A stretch of DNA of 54,036 bases from Bryobacter sp. CoA8 C33 (GCA_019931185.1 JAINDK010000094.1:1-54036); one strand, 5' to 3'. Shown: positions 22,671 through 31,322, counted from the first letter of the stretch. Program-made: numbers and translations. The notes: generated by a model not told the origin, from the sequence alone.

Positions 22671-23860
22671 CCGTAAACTTCCTTCACCGTATCGAACAGA
22701 CGATCGAGATCCGACCGCCTCGTGTGTATGTGGCTCGACACCCGTATCTTTTGCCCCCGCAGCGTCCAGATTTTACGCTCACCCAGCTTCTTCCACAACG
22801 GCTCATAATCCCGGCGCTCCACCTCAAAGGCCACCATCCCGCCATACAGCCGGTCATCGACCGCCGTCAGCACCTTCAGATACGGAATTGCCCGCGCCCG
22901 CTCCGCCGCATACCGCGCCAGATAATGTATCCGCGCCCGCATCCGCTCCGCCCCCACCTCGCCAATAAACTTCAGCGCCTCCAGCATCCCCTCGAGCTCA
23001 GCCCGGTTATTGCATCCCAACTGCATATACTTCAGGGCATCCTTCTGGTTCCGCCAGCCTTCCACCACAATCGTCGGCCACAGCCGCGACTGAAAGCTCT
23101 CCCGCACATACAGCACCCCGCAACCCGGCGGCGTCAACAACCACTTGTGCAAACTGCCCGCGAACACATCGCAGCCCAACTCATCCAGCCGGAACGCTAC
23201 CTGCCCCGGCATGTGCGCCCCATCAACCACCGTGATCACGCCCCGTTCCCGCGCCGCCGCGCAAATGCTCGCCACCGGAAACATCAGCCCCGTGTGCGTC
23301 GTGATGCCCGAAAATGAAAGTACTTTGGTCTCCGGCCGGATCGCCCCAACCACCGCCTCGTGTATCTCCTCGGCGTTGCGCGGCGGTACCGGCACAGGCG
23401 CCTCGCGAATCCGGATTCCCTGCCGCGCCTGCTTCAACTGCCAACAACCCCGCCCCGATGGATGTTCCTGATCCGTGATCAGTACCTCATCGCCCGGCTT
23501 CATATCCAGCCCGTTGGCGATCAGACTCATCGATTCCGTCGCATTATGCGTCAGCGCGATTTCCTCCCGCCGCGCCCCCAGAAACTTCCCCAGCGCTTCG
23601 CGATGGCCCTCCATCGCCTCGTAGCCCCAGCGCGGATACTGCTCCGTCGCATATGATGCCCCAAGCGAGAGGTATTGATTCGTCGCCTCCACCACTCGCC
23701 GCGGCGCCGTCCCCACGCTCCCCGTGTTCAGATAGGCCCGCCAGTCCGGCAGTAAGAAGTGCTCGGCCCGGAATTTCTCCCAGGCGGCTTCATCCTCGAC
23801 CGCCGGGCTCAAAGCTGCAGGAGCTAGGGCGGCATGGCGCAGAAATTGACGGCGTAGCAT
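22667..23860 (-). CDS. Class-V aminotransferase-like PLP enzyme with Tat-type N-terminus
   Basis: A 397-residue fold-type-I PLP enzyme of the class-V group (cysteine desulphurase / isopenicillin-N epimerase-like). Schiff-base Lys239 lies in AGSLHKWLLTPPGCG, the cofactor Asp213 and His216 in VVDGAHMPGQ, and substrate-side features in THNATESM. The N-terminus (LRRQFLRHAALAPAAL) fits a twin-arginine export signal, which suggests the enzyme works folded in the periplasm, as known for some EgtE/epimerase-like members of this family. Substrate unknown. Divergent from rpsA with 34 bases between starts; TACATT lies 9 bases before its ATG. Confidence 0.87.
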   Translation of the reverse strand: MLRRQFLRHAALAPAALSPAVEDEAAWEKFRAEHFLLPDWRAYLNTGSVGTAPRRVVEATNQYLSLGASYATEQYPRWGYEAMEGHREALGKFLGARREEIALTHNATESMSLIANGLDMKPGDEVLITDQEHPSGRGCWQLKQARQGIRIREAPVPVPPRNAEEIHEAVVGAIRPETKVLSFSGITTHTGLMFPVASICAAARERGVITVVDGAHMPGQVAFRLDELGCDVFAGSLHKWLLTPPGCGVLYVRESFQSRLWPTIVVEGWRNQKDALKYMQLGCNNRAELEGMLEALKFIGEVGAERMRARIHYLARYAAERARAIPYLKVLTAVDDRLYGGMVAFEVERRDYEPLWKKLGERKIWTLRGQKIRVSSHIHTRRSDLDRLFDTVKEVYG

Positions 23861-23894
23861 CTATGAGACAATGTAGATTCTCGCACGGATTTGT

Positions 23895-25619
23895 ATGAGT
23901 TCTATGGAAAACACCCGGCCGCTTTCCCCGGAAGATCCTCAGGAAACAGCGGAAACCCTGGCAGACACTGGCTTCGGCGATATTCTTCGCGATTTCGAAA
24001 CACAGCAAACCACCGAAGCCGATGATTCGCCTCGCGGCTTGGTCAAGGGCCACGTCCTTCGCATCACCCCCGACGGCGTCGTCATTGACATCGCCCGCAA
24101 GCTCGAAGGCCTCCTGCCCCTCGATCTCGTTCAGGGCCGTGACGGCGAAGTGCTCGTCCAACTCGGCCAGACTCTCGAGGTCGCCATCGCCGGCCGCACC
24201 GACGACGGCGGCTACTATCGCCTCTCCGTGCAAAAGGTCGAAGCCCCCAAGGACTGGTCCGGCATCGAGCAGGCCTTTGAATCGAAATCCGCTGTCTCCG
24301 GCAAGGTCCTCGAAGTCGTCAAGGGCGGCCTGCGTGTCGAGGTCGCCGGCGAACGCGCCTTCCTGCCCGCCTCCCGCTCCGGCGCCCGCGACGTGGCCGA
24401 AATGGCCAAGCTCGCCGGCCAGACCATCGAGTGCCGCATCACCAAGTTCGACAAGGAAAAACAGGACATCGTCGTCGACCGCCGTGTTCTGCTCGAGGAA
24501 CAGTCCGCTCAGCGCAAACAGGAAGCCTTCGCCGCCCTCGCCGAAGGTCAGGTTCTCGACGGCCGCGTCCGCACCCTCACCGACTTCGGCGCCTTCGTCA
24601 GCATCGGGGAAGTGGATGGCCTCCTCCATGTCAGCGACATCAGCTGGACCCGCATCGGCAATCCCGCCGACCTGCTCACGGAAGGCGACACCGTCCAGGT
24701 CAAGATTCTCAAGATCAACCCCGCCACACGCAAAATTTCCCTCGGCATGAAGCAACTCCAGCCCGAGCCCTGGGCTCAGGCCGCCGAGCAGTTCAGCGTG
24801 GGCCAGCGCCTCTCCGGCAAGGTCATGCGCTTGGCCGAATTCGGCGCCTTCGTCGAGCTCCTGCCCGGCATCGAAGGCCTCGTGCGGCTCATGGACCTCA
24901 CCTGGGATAAGCGCGTACGCAAGCCCGGTGATGTCGTCCAGGTCGGCGATGTCGTCGAGGTCCAGATCCTCGACCTCAAGATCCCCGAGCGAAAGATCGG
25001 CCTCGGCCTCAAGCAGTTGGTCGAAGACCCCTGGGCCGCCGCCAAAGCCAAATACCCCATCGGCTCCATCGTCGAGGCCCCCGTCACCGACCTGCAGAAT
25101 TTCGGCGCCTTCATCGGCCTCGGCCCCGGCGTCGAAGGCATGGTCCACGTCGCCGACATCACCCGCCAAAAACGCATCGATCACCCCAAGGAAATTCTCA
25201 AAGTCGGCGACATCATCAAGGCCGCTGTCACCGAATTTGAAGTGGACCGCCGCCGTATCCGCCTCAGCATCAAACAGCTCGAGCCCACCAGCGCCGACCA
25301 CTTCATCGCCGAAAACAAGGTGGGCGATCTCGTCACCGGACGCGTCAGCGATGTCAAGGAAGGCCGCGCCAAGGTCCAACTCGCCGAAGGCGTCACCGGT
25401 TCCTGCCCCTTACCGCGCGACAAATCCGCCACCGAAACAACGGCCTCCTCCGGCAAAGTCGATGTCAGCTCTCTGTCGGCCATGCTCAACGCCCGCTGGA
25501 AGGAAGGCGCCGGCGCCGATACCAGCAATAATCTGGTCCGCGTCGGCCAGATCCGCCAGTTCCGCATCACCCAGATGGACCCTCAGCTCAAACGCATCGA
25601 CGTCGAACTGGCCGATTAA
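23895..25619 (+). CDS. rpsA: Ribosomal protein S1-like RNA-binding protein
   Basis: A 574-residue protein with six S1 (OB-fold) domains, beginning at about residues 48, 132, 220, 305, 392 and 478; for example LDGRVRTLTDFGAFVSIGEV and the third-domain VDGLLHVSDISW. It brings mRNA to the 30S ribosome and is usually essential, particularly where Shine-Dalgarno sequences are weak, as for several genes here. The acidic N-terminus (about 1-45) replaces the usual ribosome-binding S1 start. A short hairpin plus T-run overlaps the stop codon. Confidence 0.93.
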   Translation: MSSMENTRPLSPEDPQETAETLADTGFGDILRDFETQQTTEADDSPRGLVKGHVLRITPDGVVIDIARKLEGLLPLDLVQGRDGEVLVQLGQTLEVAIAGRTDDGGYYRLSVQKVEAPKDWSGIEQAFESKSAVSGKVLEVVKGGLRVEVAGERAFLPASRSGARDVAEMAKLAGQTIECRITKFDKEKQDIVVDRRVLLEEQSAQRKQEAFAALAEGQVLDGRVRTLTDFGAFVSIGEVDGLLHVSDISWTRIGNPADLLTEGDTVQVKILKINPATRKISLGMKQLQPEPWAQAAEQFSVGQRLSGKVMRLAEFGAFVELLPGIEGLVRLMDLTWDKRVRKPGDVVQVGDVVEVQILDLKIPERKIGLGLKQLVEDPWAAAKAKYPIGSIVEAPVTDLQNFGAFIGLGPGVEGMVHVADITRQKRIDHPKEILKVGDIIKAAVTEFEVDRRRIRLSIKQLEPTSADHFIAENKVGDLVTGRVSDVKEGRAKVQLAEGVTGSCPLPRDKSATETTASSGKVDVSSLSAMLNARWKEGAGADTSNNLVRVGQIRQFRITQMDPQLKRIDVELAD

Positions 25620-25638
25620 ACCGTAACAGGTTTTTTTT
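25618..25638 (+). terminator. Short terminator overlapping the rpsA stop
   Basis: AAACC (25618-25622) and GGTTT (25629-25633) form a 5-bp stem whose 3' arm runs into a stretch of eight T. The stem is weak, so termination may be partial. Confidence 0.45.
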
Positions 25639-25645
25639 CCTTCCC

Positions 25646-25670
25646 GAACGTGACAGAATCGCGGTTGTCG
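25646..25670 (+). promoter_or_regulatory. Possible ECF-type autoregulated promoter
   Basis: GAAC (25646-25649), a 17-base spacer and GTCG (25667-25670), placed 84 bases before the ECF sigma gene. GAAC/GTC elements with 16-17 base spacing are the usual pattern of ECF sigma factors that transcribe their own genes. Only short matches support this. Confidence 0.35.
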
Positions 25671-25753
25671 CGTCCCTGTTGTTGGTGAATGCTCAGCTTA
25701 CCGGGCAGGGAGCCCTTGTGGCTCGGCTCCGCTTGCCCGTCAATCAATCCCCT

Positions 25754-26323
25754 ATGGATGAAGCCGCCCTGATTCGCGCCGCGCAGGCCGGCGACCAGCA
25801 GGCCTTTGCCTCCCTGGTTGCTGGCTACGACCAGCAGGTCTTGCGCTTGGCCTACAATCTCTTACGCTCCCCGGAGGAAGCCGCCGACATCTACCAGGAG
25901 GCCTTCCTCCGCGTACACCGCAATCTAGCCAAGTTCCGCTTCGACTGCAGCTTCCACACCTGGCTCTACCGCATCGTTACCAATCTCTGCCTCGATGCCC
26001 TGCGCAAGAAAAAAGTCCGTAAGGAAGAACCCGCCGTCGTCGAAACCAGCGATGGCCCGCGCGACCGTCTCGAAACGGCTCCCGAGCAACGCGCCGACCT
26101 CGACCCCCAGCGCAAGCTCCTCAGCCGCGAATTGCGCGAACGGATCGAGGCCGTCCTCGCCGGTCTCACCCCAAGAGAGCGTTTGGTTTTCGAGATGCGC
26201 CACTTCGAGGGTATGCGTCTGCGCGCCATCGGTGATTCCCTCGGTACCACCGAGGAGGCCGCCAAAAACTGTTTGTTCCGCGCCACGCAAAAGATGCGCG
26301 CCGCCCTCGGAGATTTCCTATGA
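25754..26323 (+). CDS. ECF-type RNA polymerase sigma factor
   Basis: A 189-residue group-4 (RpoE-like) sigma factor. Region 2 covers about residues 12-80 (YDQQVLRLAYNLLRSPEEAADIYQ region then FHTWLYRIVTNLCLD) and region 4 about 128-185 (LTPRERLVFEMRHFEGMRLRAI then EEAAKNCLFRATQKMR). The ATG at 25754 gives the normal length; a TTG at 25679 would add an unrelated 25 residues. The stop overlaps the anti-sigma start by 4 bases (ATGA), which is the usual arrangement of sigma/anti-sigma pairs. Confidence 0.93.
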   Translation: MDEAALIRAAQAGDQQAFASLVAGYDQQVLRLAYNLLRSPEEAADIYQEAFLRVHRNLAKFRFDCSFHTWLYRIVTNLCLDALRKKKVRKEEPAVVETSDGPRDRLETAPEQRADLDPQRKLLSRELRERIEAVLAGLTPRERLVFEMRHFEGMRLRAIGDSLGTTEEAAKNCLFRATQKMRAALGDFL

Positions 26324-27213
26324 ATTGCGATCAGCTCCAGTCCCGCATCGATGCATACATCTACGGTGAAATGGACTTCCACGAGGAAGAACAGTTCGAA
26401 GTCCACGCCAGCCAGTGCCAGGCTTGCCGCCATCAAATCGAGCAACACCGCGCCATGCTGCGCCTGATCAGCGAAGCGGAAGTCGAGCCGCCGCGCGCCC
26501 TGCTCGACCAGTGCCGGGCCGGTCTGCGGCAGTCCTTGGCCGCCTCCAGTCCCAGTCCCGGCCGCTGGCGCACCCGCCTGGCCGGCTGGCTGCCCGCCTG
26601 GGGGCCCGTCGCCAGGCCCGCTCTCGCCTGCGCCCTGCTCGCTCTTGCTTTCTTTGCCGGCCGCGAGGTCGAACAGCGCCGCGGCCTCATCCCCGCCGGT
26701 CTGGATCTCGCCCGCGTCCGCACCATCCAGGGTACCGGCAACGGCATGGTGCAAATCGTCCTCGAAGAACCCCACCAGCGCACCATCGAGGGCGGCCTCA
26801 ATGACATCGACATCGAACGCGCCCTGCTGGCCGCCGCCCGCCAGGCGCCCGATCCCGGTATGCGCGTCGAAAGCGTCGAGCTCCTTCGCAACCGTTGCAA
26901 TCGCGACGACATCCGCAAGGCTGTCCTTGCTGCCCTCGAACAGGACGAAAGCCCCATCGTCCGCCTGCGCGCCCTGGATGCCCTTCGTCCCCACGCCCGC
27001 GAGACTGAAGTCCGCCAAGCCCTGTCCCGCGTCCTCGCCCGGGATAGCAGCCCCAATGTCCGCGTTCAGGCCATCGACCTGCTTATGGACCGCTACCCGG
27101 CCGATATCGTCGGCACTCTCCAGGAAGTCATCCGCCGCGAAGAGGACGAGTATGTCCGCACCCGCATCCTCCGCGCCCTGAGTCAGGTCCGCGCTTCTCC
27201 CGGGGTTTTCTGA
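26320..27213 (+). CDS. Zinc-finger anti-sigma factor with C-terminal HEAT-like repeats
   Basis: A 297-residue membrane protein. Residues 1-50 form a ZAS/zf-HC2 anti-sigma domain with the His-x3-Cys-x2-Cys signature (His29, Cys33, Cys36) that binds the coupled sigma factor in the cytoplasm. A single membrane helix follows at about 97-113, and about 150-290 outside the membrane consist of HEAT/PBS-lyase-like helical repeats (RVESVELLRNRCNRDD, IVRLRALDALRPHARETEV, NVRVQAIDLLMDRYPAD). The repeats would act as a periplasmic sensor or protein-binding arm. The PDZ gene follows immediately. Confidence 0.88.
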   Translation: MNCDQLQSRIDAYIYGEMDFHEEEQFEVHASQCQACRHQIEQHRAMLRLISEAEVEPPRALLDQCRAGLRQSLAASSPSPGRWRTRLAGWLPAWGPVARPALACALLALAFFAGREVEQRRGLIPAGLDLARVRTIQGTGNGMVQIVLEEPHQRTIEGGLNDIDIERALLAAARQAPDPGMRVESVELLRNRCNRDDIRKAVLAALEQDESPIVRLRALDALRPHARETEVRQALSRVLARDSSPNVRVQAIDLLMDRYPADIVGTLQEVIRREEDEYVRTRILRALSQVRASPGVF

Positions 27214-27286
27214 TATGCCGCCGCTTCAGCCCACCCAATCCGCCCACCCTTCGCGACCAACCCGAACCAACTCCGTCTTTCCAGTT

Positions 27287-28210
27287 ATGAGACTACTTTC
27301 CTTTTCCGTCACCGCCACCATGTTCGCGGCCCTGGCCGCCCTCGCCCCGGCCCAAATTGTCCTGCCCGATTCCGAGCCCGCGGCTCTCCTTAGCCAAACA
27401 GCCCCCGCCCCCCCCAATCCCCCTGCGCCGCCCGCCCCCCAACCCCCCATGGGCGAAATCGTCCGCCTCATGTCGAGCAACGGCAGCTACCTCGGGGTCG
27501 GCGTTCGCGACGTGGACTCGGACCGCAAGCAGGCCCTGAATCTCAAGGAAGAGCGCGGCGCGGAAATCACCAGCGTCGAGGAGAATTCCCCGGCCGCCAA
27601 AGCCGGCCTTAAGACCGGCGACGTGGTCCTCGAATTCGCCGGCAATCGCGTCGAAAGCATGGAACAGTTCATACGGCTCGTACGCGAGACCCCGGCCGGC
27701 CGCGAAGTGAAAATGGCCGTCAGTCGCGCCGGCAGCCTCACCACCATCTCGGCTCGCCCCGAGTCCGCCCGCAGCCGCCTCGAGCGCTCGATCCAGGTCC
27801 GCATTCCCAGCTCCGGTGAAATCCGCGCCATGGTCCATGGCTTTGACAGCCCCCGCGCCGCCATGTACTGGAAGTCCAGTCAGCTCGGCGTCGAAGCCGA
27901 GTCTGTCGACTCACAATTGGCCGAGTTCTTCGGCATCAAGCAGGGCGTCCTGGTCCGCTCCGTCAGCCGCGAAACTCCAGCGGAAAAGGCCGGCGTCCGC
28001 GCTGGCGATGTCATCGTCCGCGTCGAGGAAACACGCGTCAGTTCGCCACGTGAAGTCACCACCGCCGTGCGCGAAGCGCGTGCCAGCGCGAGGACCGTCA
28101 ATTTGACCGTCGTCCGCGAAAAGAAAGAACTGGCCCTTAAGGTCACCTTCGAGGACCAACCGCCTCCCCGGGCCCCTCGCGCCCGTACTATCCAAAATAA
28201 GTTCCAGTAG
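27287..28210 (+). CDS. Secreted protein with two PDZ domains
   Basis: A 307-residue periplasmic protein with a signal peptide (RLLSFSVTATMFAALAAL), a Pro-rich linker and two PDZ domains (about residues 60-150 and 205-295), with carboxylate-binding loops YLGVGVRDV and QLGVEAESV and the GDVVLEF / GDVIVRV strands. No protease domain is present. ATG at 27287 is chosen for its signal peptide; an ATG at 27215, one base after the anti-sigma stop, would be coupled but would bury the signal behind 24 residues. It is the third gene of the sigma/anti-sigma operon and may present peptide C-termini to the anti-sigma factor, by analogy with DegS/RseP. Confidence 0.85.
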   Translation: MRLLSFSVTATMFAALAALAPAQIVLPDSEPAALLSQTAPAPPNPPAPPAPQPPMGEIVRLMSSNGSYLGVGVRDVDSDRKQALNLKEERGAEITSVEENSPAAKAGLKTGDVVLEFAGNRVESMEQFIRLVRETPAGREVKMAVSRAGSLTTISARPESARSRLERSIQVRIPSSGEIRAMVHGFDSPRAAMYWKSSQLGVEAESVDSQLAEFFGIKQGVLVRSVSRETPAEKAGVRAGDVIVRVEETRVSSPREVTTAVREARASARTVNLTVVREKKELALKVTFEDQPPPRAPRARTIQNKFQ

Positions 28211-28226
28211 ACGGACCTTGCCTGTT

Positions 28227-28634
28227 TCATGTTTTCGTCGTGGCCCTTTCCATCTTGATCAGGAACTCAATTTCGGGCTTGGGGATAGAGAGGGCTGCTG
28301 AGATTTTGGCGCTGGTATCCCCACGTCTTACCATCTCAATCGCTCTCATCTTGGTGCTGCCGGCCCAAAGCGAGACCGCCCCGGGCGCGGCCTTCGTCCG
28401 TAGCGGAAAACTAACCTCGGCCTTCATTGGCGCCTTGTGCCCCAGCGTGGCGTCTTCGCGTCGCACCGTCTGGATCAAGCGGCTCCGCTGTTCTTCCACC
28501 TGAAAACGAATTTGCTCGATTTCCTTGCGCCAATTCCGGTCCTGCCGCCGCATCTGCACCCTGGTCTCAAGCCACAGATACAAACTCGTCAGCAATCCCA
28601 GCGCGAGGAGAAAAATTGCAATTTGAAATTCCAT
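28227..28634 (-). CDS. DUF2802-like flagellar-operon membrane protein
   Basis: A 135-residue protein: one N-terminal membrane helix (about 3-20), a charged coiled-coil-like stretch (about 28-60) and a C-terminal helix-turn-helix-like motif (KISAALSIPKPEIEFLIK). This layout matches DUF2802 proteins often found at the end of flagellar/chemotaxis operons; their role is unknown. It is the last gene of the minus-strand flagellar operon, 9 bases after the fliN-like stop. Confidence 0.7.
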   Translation of the reverse strand: MEFQIAIFLLALGLLTSLYLWLETRVQMRRQDRNWRKEIEQIRFQVEEQRSRLIQTVRREDATLGHKAPMKAEVSFPLRTKAAPGAVSLWAGSTKMRAIEMVRRGDTSAKISAALSIPKPEIEFLIKMERATTKT

Positions 28635-28643
28635 CCATCACTC

Positions 28644-29486
28644 CTAGTTCACAGTGCGCAACCGGTCCTGCCGGCTGACGATTTGTTGGATTCTTACACC
28701 GTAGTTGCCTTCCACCACCACGACCTCACCGCGCGCAATCACGCAGTTGTTTACGATGACCTCAACCGGCTCGGAAACGGCCCGGTTCAATTCCACAATC
28801 GAGCCTGAACTGAGCTTCAATACCTCCTTCAGCGGAACCATGGCCCGGCCAAAGCTCACACTTACCGGCAACTGGACATCGAGCAATAGGTCGTATTGTG
28901 GCAGGGGCGCACCCCCCTGGCTTCCTTCCGCCGCCAGTGTCGCCGCTTTCGCCGCCGATGCCTCCCCATTCGGCTGCAACAGCGCCTGGACCAGCTCCGG
29001 GCTGACCTGCACCATAATCCTGGCCTCTTGTTCCCCCATGGGCAGCCGGTAACCCCAACTGTCCCAGCTTTCCTCTGGCGTAACCCCGGTCTCGCTCCCA
29101 CTCGACTCCCACTTCTGGCCAGCAAAACCCGATAGGTCCTGACTGAAGGCGGAAGCCGTTTGCATCAATGTTTCCAGAAACGTGCTTTCGAGCGTGGCAT
29201 CATCCAATTCATCGACGCCGGCCGCTTCAAGAACTGTTTTCCCGAATAGCTGCCAATCAGCCGGAGCGGCGAAGATTCGCAACTCGATTCGCGGTCCGGC
29301 AGAAAAATGGGACGTCCAGCCCAAAAGCTTCTCGCCCACACCCAGTTGCGCCGTCATCGGGAAGTCGGAAACCAGATGACAGCGCTGCGAAGTTCCAATC
29401 ATCGCCTCAAGCGCTTGCACCACACGCGACAGCAGACTCTCCTTGAGCTTACCGACTAATTCGTCGCGATGAATGTTCGGCTTCAT
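28644..29486 (-). CDS. FliN/FliY-like flagellar switch protein (long form)
   Basis: A 280-residue protein with a C-terminal SpoA/FliN domain (about residues 203-275; LDVQLPVSVSFGRAMVPLKE, LSSGSIVELNR, NCVIARGEVVVVEGNYGVRI). The N-terminal 190 residues look like a divergent FliM/FliY middle domain or a clamp domain. It would sit in the cytoplasmic C-ring, in addition to the 83-residue FliN encoded further upstream. It could replace FliY, and could be the C-ring element linking to chemotaxis, but no CheY-binding EIDAL-type motif is visible at its N-terminus. Confidence 0.82.
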   Translation of the reverse strand: MKPNIHRDELVGKLKESLLSRVVQALEAMIGTSQRCHLVSDFPMTAQLGVGEKLLGWTSHFSAGPRIELRIFAAPADWQLFGKTVLEAAGVDELDDATLESTFLETLMQTASAFSQDLSGFAGQKWESSGSETGVTPEESWDSWGYRLPMGEQEARIMVQVSPELVQALLQPNGEASAAKAATLAAEGSQGGAPLPQYDLLLDVQLPVSVSFGRAMVPLKEVLKLSSGSIVELNRAVSEPVEVIVNNCVIARGEVVVVEGNYGVRIQQIVSRQDRLRTVN

Positions 29487-29501
29487 GGGTGGGGTACTTT
29501 C

Positions 29502-30293
29502 TTAGCTGCCCTTCACCACCGGCCACCGCTTCTCAAGATACGAGCGCAGCCGCAAAACCGCCTGACTCTTTAGCTGCGAGATCCGGGACTCGTGCAGGTT
29601 CACCACTTTCGAGATTTCCCGCAGCGTCAGTTCCTTTTGGTAATACAGACTGAGTACCGTCCGCTCGATCTGCGGCATTCGTTGTATCGCCTCGGCCAGC
29701 AGCCTTTCGAGCTCGGATCGCTCCACCAGATTCGAGGGCCAGTTCTCTTCCTTGTCGGCGATGAATCGCAGCAAATCGCGATTCTCTTCATCGCCGCCTC
29801 CCGATTCGAGGCTGCCCAGATTTACGCCCCGCACCTCCACCAGCCAATCATGGTACTCCTCGATCGTGATTTTTAACTCAAAAGCGATTTCTTCTTCCCG
29901 CGGCGCACGCTTCAAGCGCTGTTCCGCTAACGATATCGCTGCCTCGATCTGCTTGGCCTTCTTGCGCTGCTGCCGCGGCGCCCAGTCGAGCCCACGCAAA
30001 CTGTCGAGAATCGCACCACGAATCTTGTATTCGGCATACGTCTTCAGCTTTACGTTCAAGCTCGGGTCAAAGCGGTCAATCGCCTGAATCAGCCCCAGGA
30101 TCCCGGTCGACACCAGGTCCTCGAGACTCACACTCTCCGGCAGACGTTCATGGATGCGGCGGGCGATCAACCTGACTTGCGGCAGATGCTCGAGGATCAT
30201 GCGCTCCCGGTCTTCCACGCTTTGGACTGTCTGCGTTGGCGAATAATACATTTCAGGTTCGTCTCCGATGGCTTGCTCGTTTTCCGGTTTCAT
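29502..30293 (-). CDS. fliA: Flagellar sigma factor sigma28
   Basis: A 263-residue FliA/WhiG sigma factor that directs transcription of late flagellar genes (filament, motor, chemotaxis). Region 2 is LEDLVSTGILGLIQAIDRFD and LKTYAEYKIRGAILDSLR; region 3 starts near RAPREEEIA; region 4 is LSLYYQKELTLREISKVVNL and ESRISQLKSQA. It lies between flhF and the fliN-like gene within the long operon. The match to RpoD region 1.1 is absent, as expected. No FlgM anti-sigma gene is in the window. Confidence 0.93.
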   Translation of the reverse strand: MKPENEQAIGDEPEMYYSPTQTVQSVEDRERMILEHLPQVRLIARRIHERLPESVSLEDLVSTGILGLIQAIDRFDPSLNVKLKTYAEYKIRGAILDSLRGLDWAPRQQRKKAKQIEAAISLAEQRLKRAPREEEIAFELKITIEEYHDWLVEVRGVNLGSLESGGGDEENRDLLRFIADKEENWPSNLVERSELERLLAEAIQRMPQIERTVLSLYYQKELTLREISKVVNLHESRISQLKSQAVLRLRSYLEKRWPVVKGS

Positions 30294-30317
30294 CTGCCGC
30301 TTTCCTGGGGAACTGCT

Positions 30318-31304
30318 TCATGCTGCGCTGGTCCTCGACTCGTTGCCTTGCCGGCTCACTGAGCCAGAATCGGACCGGCGAAATCTCTCGATTATCGATT
30401 CAATCGCTGCCCGGGCCGCTCCCCGGCCCTCGGCCGAACCGGCCGCTGGCGCAAATCGTGTCCGCACCGGCCCGCTCCCATCCCGTCCCGCTTCCGGAAT
30501 ATCCAGCGCGGCTGCTCGCTCCATCACCTGACCTGCCTCCTGCAGGTCCTCTGGGACCGAGCGGCCCGTCCCGCACCAGCGGATCGCCAACCCGCGTAAC
30601 TCCTCGAGGCCCTCTCCGCTCAGATCCATCCTTGCCTCGTCGAGATGCGTCGGCAGCAGAAACTCCGGCCGCAGGCTGCGATAGCTCTGCCAGCAACGCC
30701 TCAGATAGCCTTCCGAGTAGGTGCTCGAGAGCACGAGATGCACTTCCGCGCGCCGATGCGCCCCAAGCAACTGCATCATTTCTTCCTCGCCATGGCCCGT
30801 GCCTTCCAGGGCAGGCGTATCCACGAGAACCAGCTCTTCGCCTTCCCATTCCGCCAATACCGCTTGAAAGTCCGCAAGCCGGTCCACCATCCGAAAATTC
30901 AGCCCGCCAATTTCGCAATAGGCGCGAACACTGTCCGTCGCCCCGACCCGGCTGCCGTCCCAACTCAGGATCGCTGGCCCCTTCCCCCCTTGAAACTTGC
31001 CCTGTATGGCGATCTTCGCGCAGCAAGTGCTCTTGCCAGCTCCGCTAGGTCCCACCAGGAAGATCAAGCGGGTCTGCTTCGCCCGCCGCTTCACCGTCTC
31101 CTCCCGCGGCGGAATTCGTGCTTCACCCGGCTCCAGCTTTTCCGGCTCGACCGCTACCGCGCAAACCACTTCATAGCGCCCGAAATGTCGAAATTCAGCC
31201 GGTGATTCACGGGTATTCAGTATCAACGCTTCTTGCCCCATTTCCTTGCTCGCGGAATGGAGCGCCAACTCGATGCTTTCTGCGTAAAACGATTTGATTC
31301 TCAC
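30318..31304 (-). CDS. flhF: FlhF-like SRP-type GTPase with altered G motifs
   Basis: A 328-residue FlhF-family protein, which normally sets flagellar number and position through GTP-dependent dimerisation. The N-terminus (RIKSFYAESIELALHSASKE) and the RVGATDSVRAYCEIGG segment (119-134) are FlhF-like. The G1 loop is GPSGAGKST (85-93), but G3 reads DTPA (162-165) in place of DTAG and G4 reads THLDE (219-223) in place of TKLDE. The last 70 residues are Gly/Arg-rich and low complexity. GTG start. No flhG gene follows. It may bind nucleotide weakly or hydrolyse it differently; inference. Confidence 0.85.
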   Translation of the reverse strand: MRIKSFYAESIELALHSASKEMGQEALILNTRESPAEFRHFGRYEVVCAVAVEPEKLEPGEARIPPREETVKRRAKQTRLIFLVGPSGAGKSTCCAKIAIQGKFQGGKGPAILSWDGSRVGATDSVRAYCEIGGLNFRMVDRLADFQAVLAEWEGEELVLVDTPALEGTGHGEEEMMQLLGAHRRAEVHLVLSSTYSEGYLRRCWQSYRSLRPEFLLPTHLDEARMDLSGEGLEELRGLAIRWCGTGRSVPEDLQEAGQVMERAAALDIPEAGRDGSGPVRTRFAPAAGSAEGRGAARAAIESIIERFRRSDSGSVSRQGNESRTSAA

Positions 31305-31322
31305 GTTGCCGGATCCTCTCGC

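Noticed and set aside
23846-23874. TTGACG with 17-base spacing before rpsA as a sigma70 promoter
   Set aside because: The hexamer at the right distance (CAATGT) matches the -10 consensus at only two positions, so I did not list it.
23790-25379. 529-residue minus-strand open frame across rpsA
   Set aside because: Asp/Leu/Ala-rich shadow of the S1 repeats with no recognisable domain; the sense frame is an unmistakable S1 protein.
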